Source: Maea johnstoni (taxonomy: Eukaryota; Annelida; Polychaeta; Spionida; Magelonidae). Taken from it: DNA of 64,000 bases. This document shows, one piece after another, positions 63,411 through 64,000 of the stretch. How positions within the stretch are numbered: the stretch's first letter is position 1; every line of letters begins with the position of its first letter. Location: positions 1,309,673-1,373,672 of the forward strand of contig OZ012693.1 of assembly GCA_963942565.1 (NCBI GenBank). The letters run 5' to 3'. The notes under the pieces are model-generated. The model saw only the letters and a program-made list of their open reading frames with translations, was not told the DNA's origin and searched no databases. The position numbers were made by a program, and so were the translations under genes.

Positions 63411-64000
63411 CATTACATTAGATTACATTTTCTTTCATCAAAACTCTTTTCTGCTTTTCTTTTCTTGGAGAAAACTCCAACTTAGTAAAACAATTATTCA
63501 AATATCACGCTATTTGATAATTTAAGTTTATAATCGCCCGACCATTGGGGAATTACAAATTTTGTTATTTGGTTACAGTTGAGAAACAATAGAAAAATAA
63601 GAGCCTTTGTCCCTACAACTGAACCTTAGCAAATCTTTTTACCTAGAGGGCTATGTTCACCATGTTTTTTCTATTGCCAAACCCCTAGTCTAACTGAACA
63701 TCTTAGGATGTTTAGTGTGAGAAATAAAAGCCTATTGGGATGTGCAGGCAAACCTCTAGTCATACACGGTGCTCATTATGTGACTAGATATTAGTAGAAA
63801 ACATTCCCTGCAACTAGAATAGTACTCTTATGACAACTGTGACTTCACCTGAAAACAAACCCTGCACATGGATGTAACTTTACGAAACAAACACTTTAAG
63901 AATAGTAAATCAACTGTTGGTTGAATTATTTTCATAACTTTTAATGTTATTGTTATTAAAGTAAAGATCCTACATACAATAAAATGAGGGTTTTGAAATG
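63411..64000. other. AT-rich stretch at the window end, no gene seen
   Basis: Probably intron of the minus-strand host gene. No exon recognised. Confidence 0.5.

Noticed and set aside
1-64000. Viral or bacterial origin of the window
   Set aside because: Spliced genes, animal-type retroelements, minisatellites and intron-rich layout all point to animal nuclear DNA.

Overview
The window is eukaryotic and almost certainly from an invertebrate animal. It has spliced genes with GT/AG junctions, AT-rich introns, microsatellites and minisatellites, and a transposon set typical of marine invertebrates such as cephalochordates, echinoderms, molluscs or cnidarians: Ty3/gypsy, Ngaro-like tyrosine-recombinase retrotransposon, P-like, hAT-like, pogo-like and SWIM/ULP1 elements, and APE-type LINEs. 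I cannot name the species. There are no prokaryotic features, CRISPR arrays, rRNAs or convincing tRNAs.

Layout. 1-5436: the 3' part of a Ty3/gypsy element (integrase, then an extra zinc-finger/coiled-coil ORF behind a splice acceptor, then a candidate long LTR), followed by an inverted scrap of a second gypsy integrase and a 175-bp pogo-like MITE. About 5870-16905: an 11-kb P-like DNA transposon with long inverted arms, subterminal tandem repeats, a P-type transposase on + and a divergent accessory ORF on -. It is interrupted by an 855-bp relic of a tyrosine-recombinase element. 16906-22210: exons of a 5'-truncated SWIM zinc-finger/ULP1-protease gene of transposon (MULE-like) type, whose introns hold a 550-bp TIR element and a 953-bp hAT element with a perfect 8-bp target duplication.

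22600-40400: one minus-strand LINE cut into three pieces by two nested stacks. Stack one (23975-32087) is a GTAC-palindrome TIR element containing an Ngaro-like retrotransposon with textbook A1-ORFs-B1-A2-B2 split direct repeats; that retrotransposon in turn contains a 98-bp palindromic MITE and an inverted-repeat element. Stack two (32330-38545) is a TIR transposon with 5-bp TSD containing a 4.7-kb tyrosine-recombinase element and its 606-bp derivative in tandem. Removing each stack restores the LINE reading frame, which fixes the insertion sites exactly.

40430-47945: a second LINE on +, nearly full length, whose ORF1 is interrupted by two nested MITEs (42327-43876) built almost wholly of short palindromes centred on TTAA. 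47946-64000: quieter sequence holding the 3' end of a minus-strand host gene. Four exons join in frame and two alternative C-termini are possible; the protein resembles the C-terminal region of PLEKHA5/6/7-type proteins. Its introns contain three MITEs, a 34-bp minisatellite (55660-57065) and dispersed repeats.

The features with most potential novelty are the two-letter palindrome block at 42.3-43.9 kb, the hairpin-ended tyrosine-recombinase family seen at three deletion stages, the P-like element with a divergent accessory gene and receptor-site-like palindromes in its arms, and the extra spliced ORF of the gypsy element.
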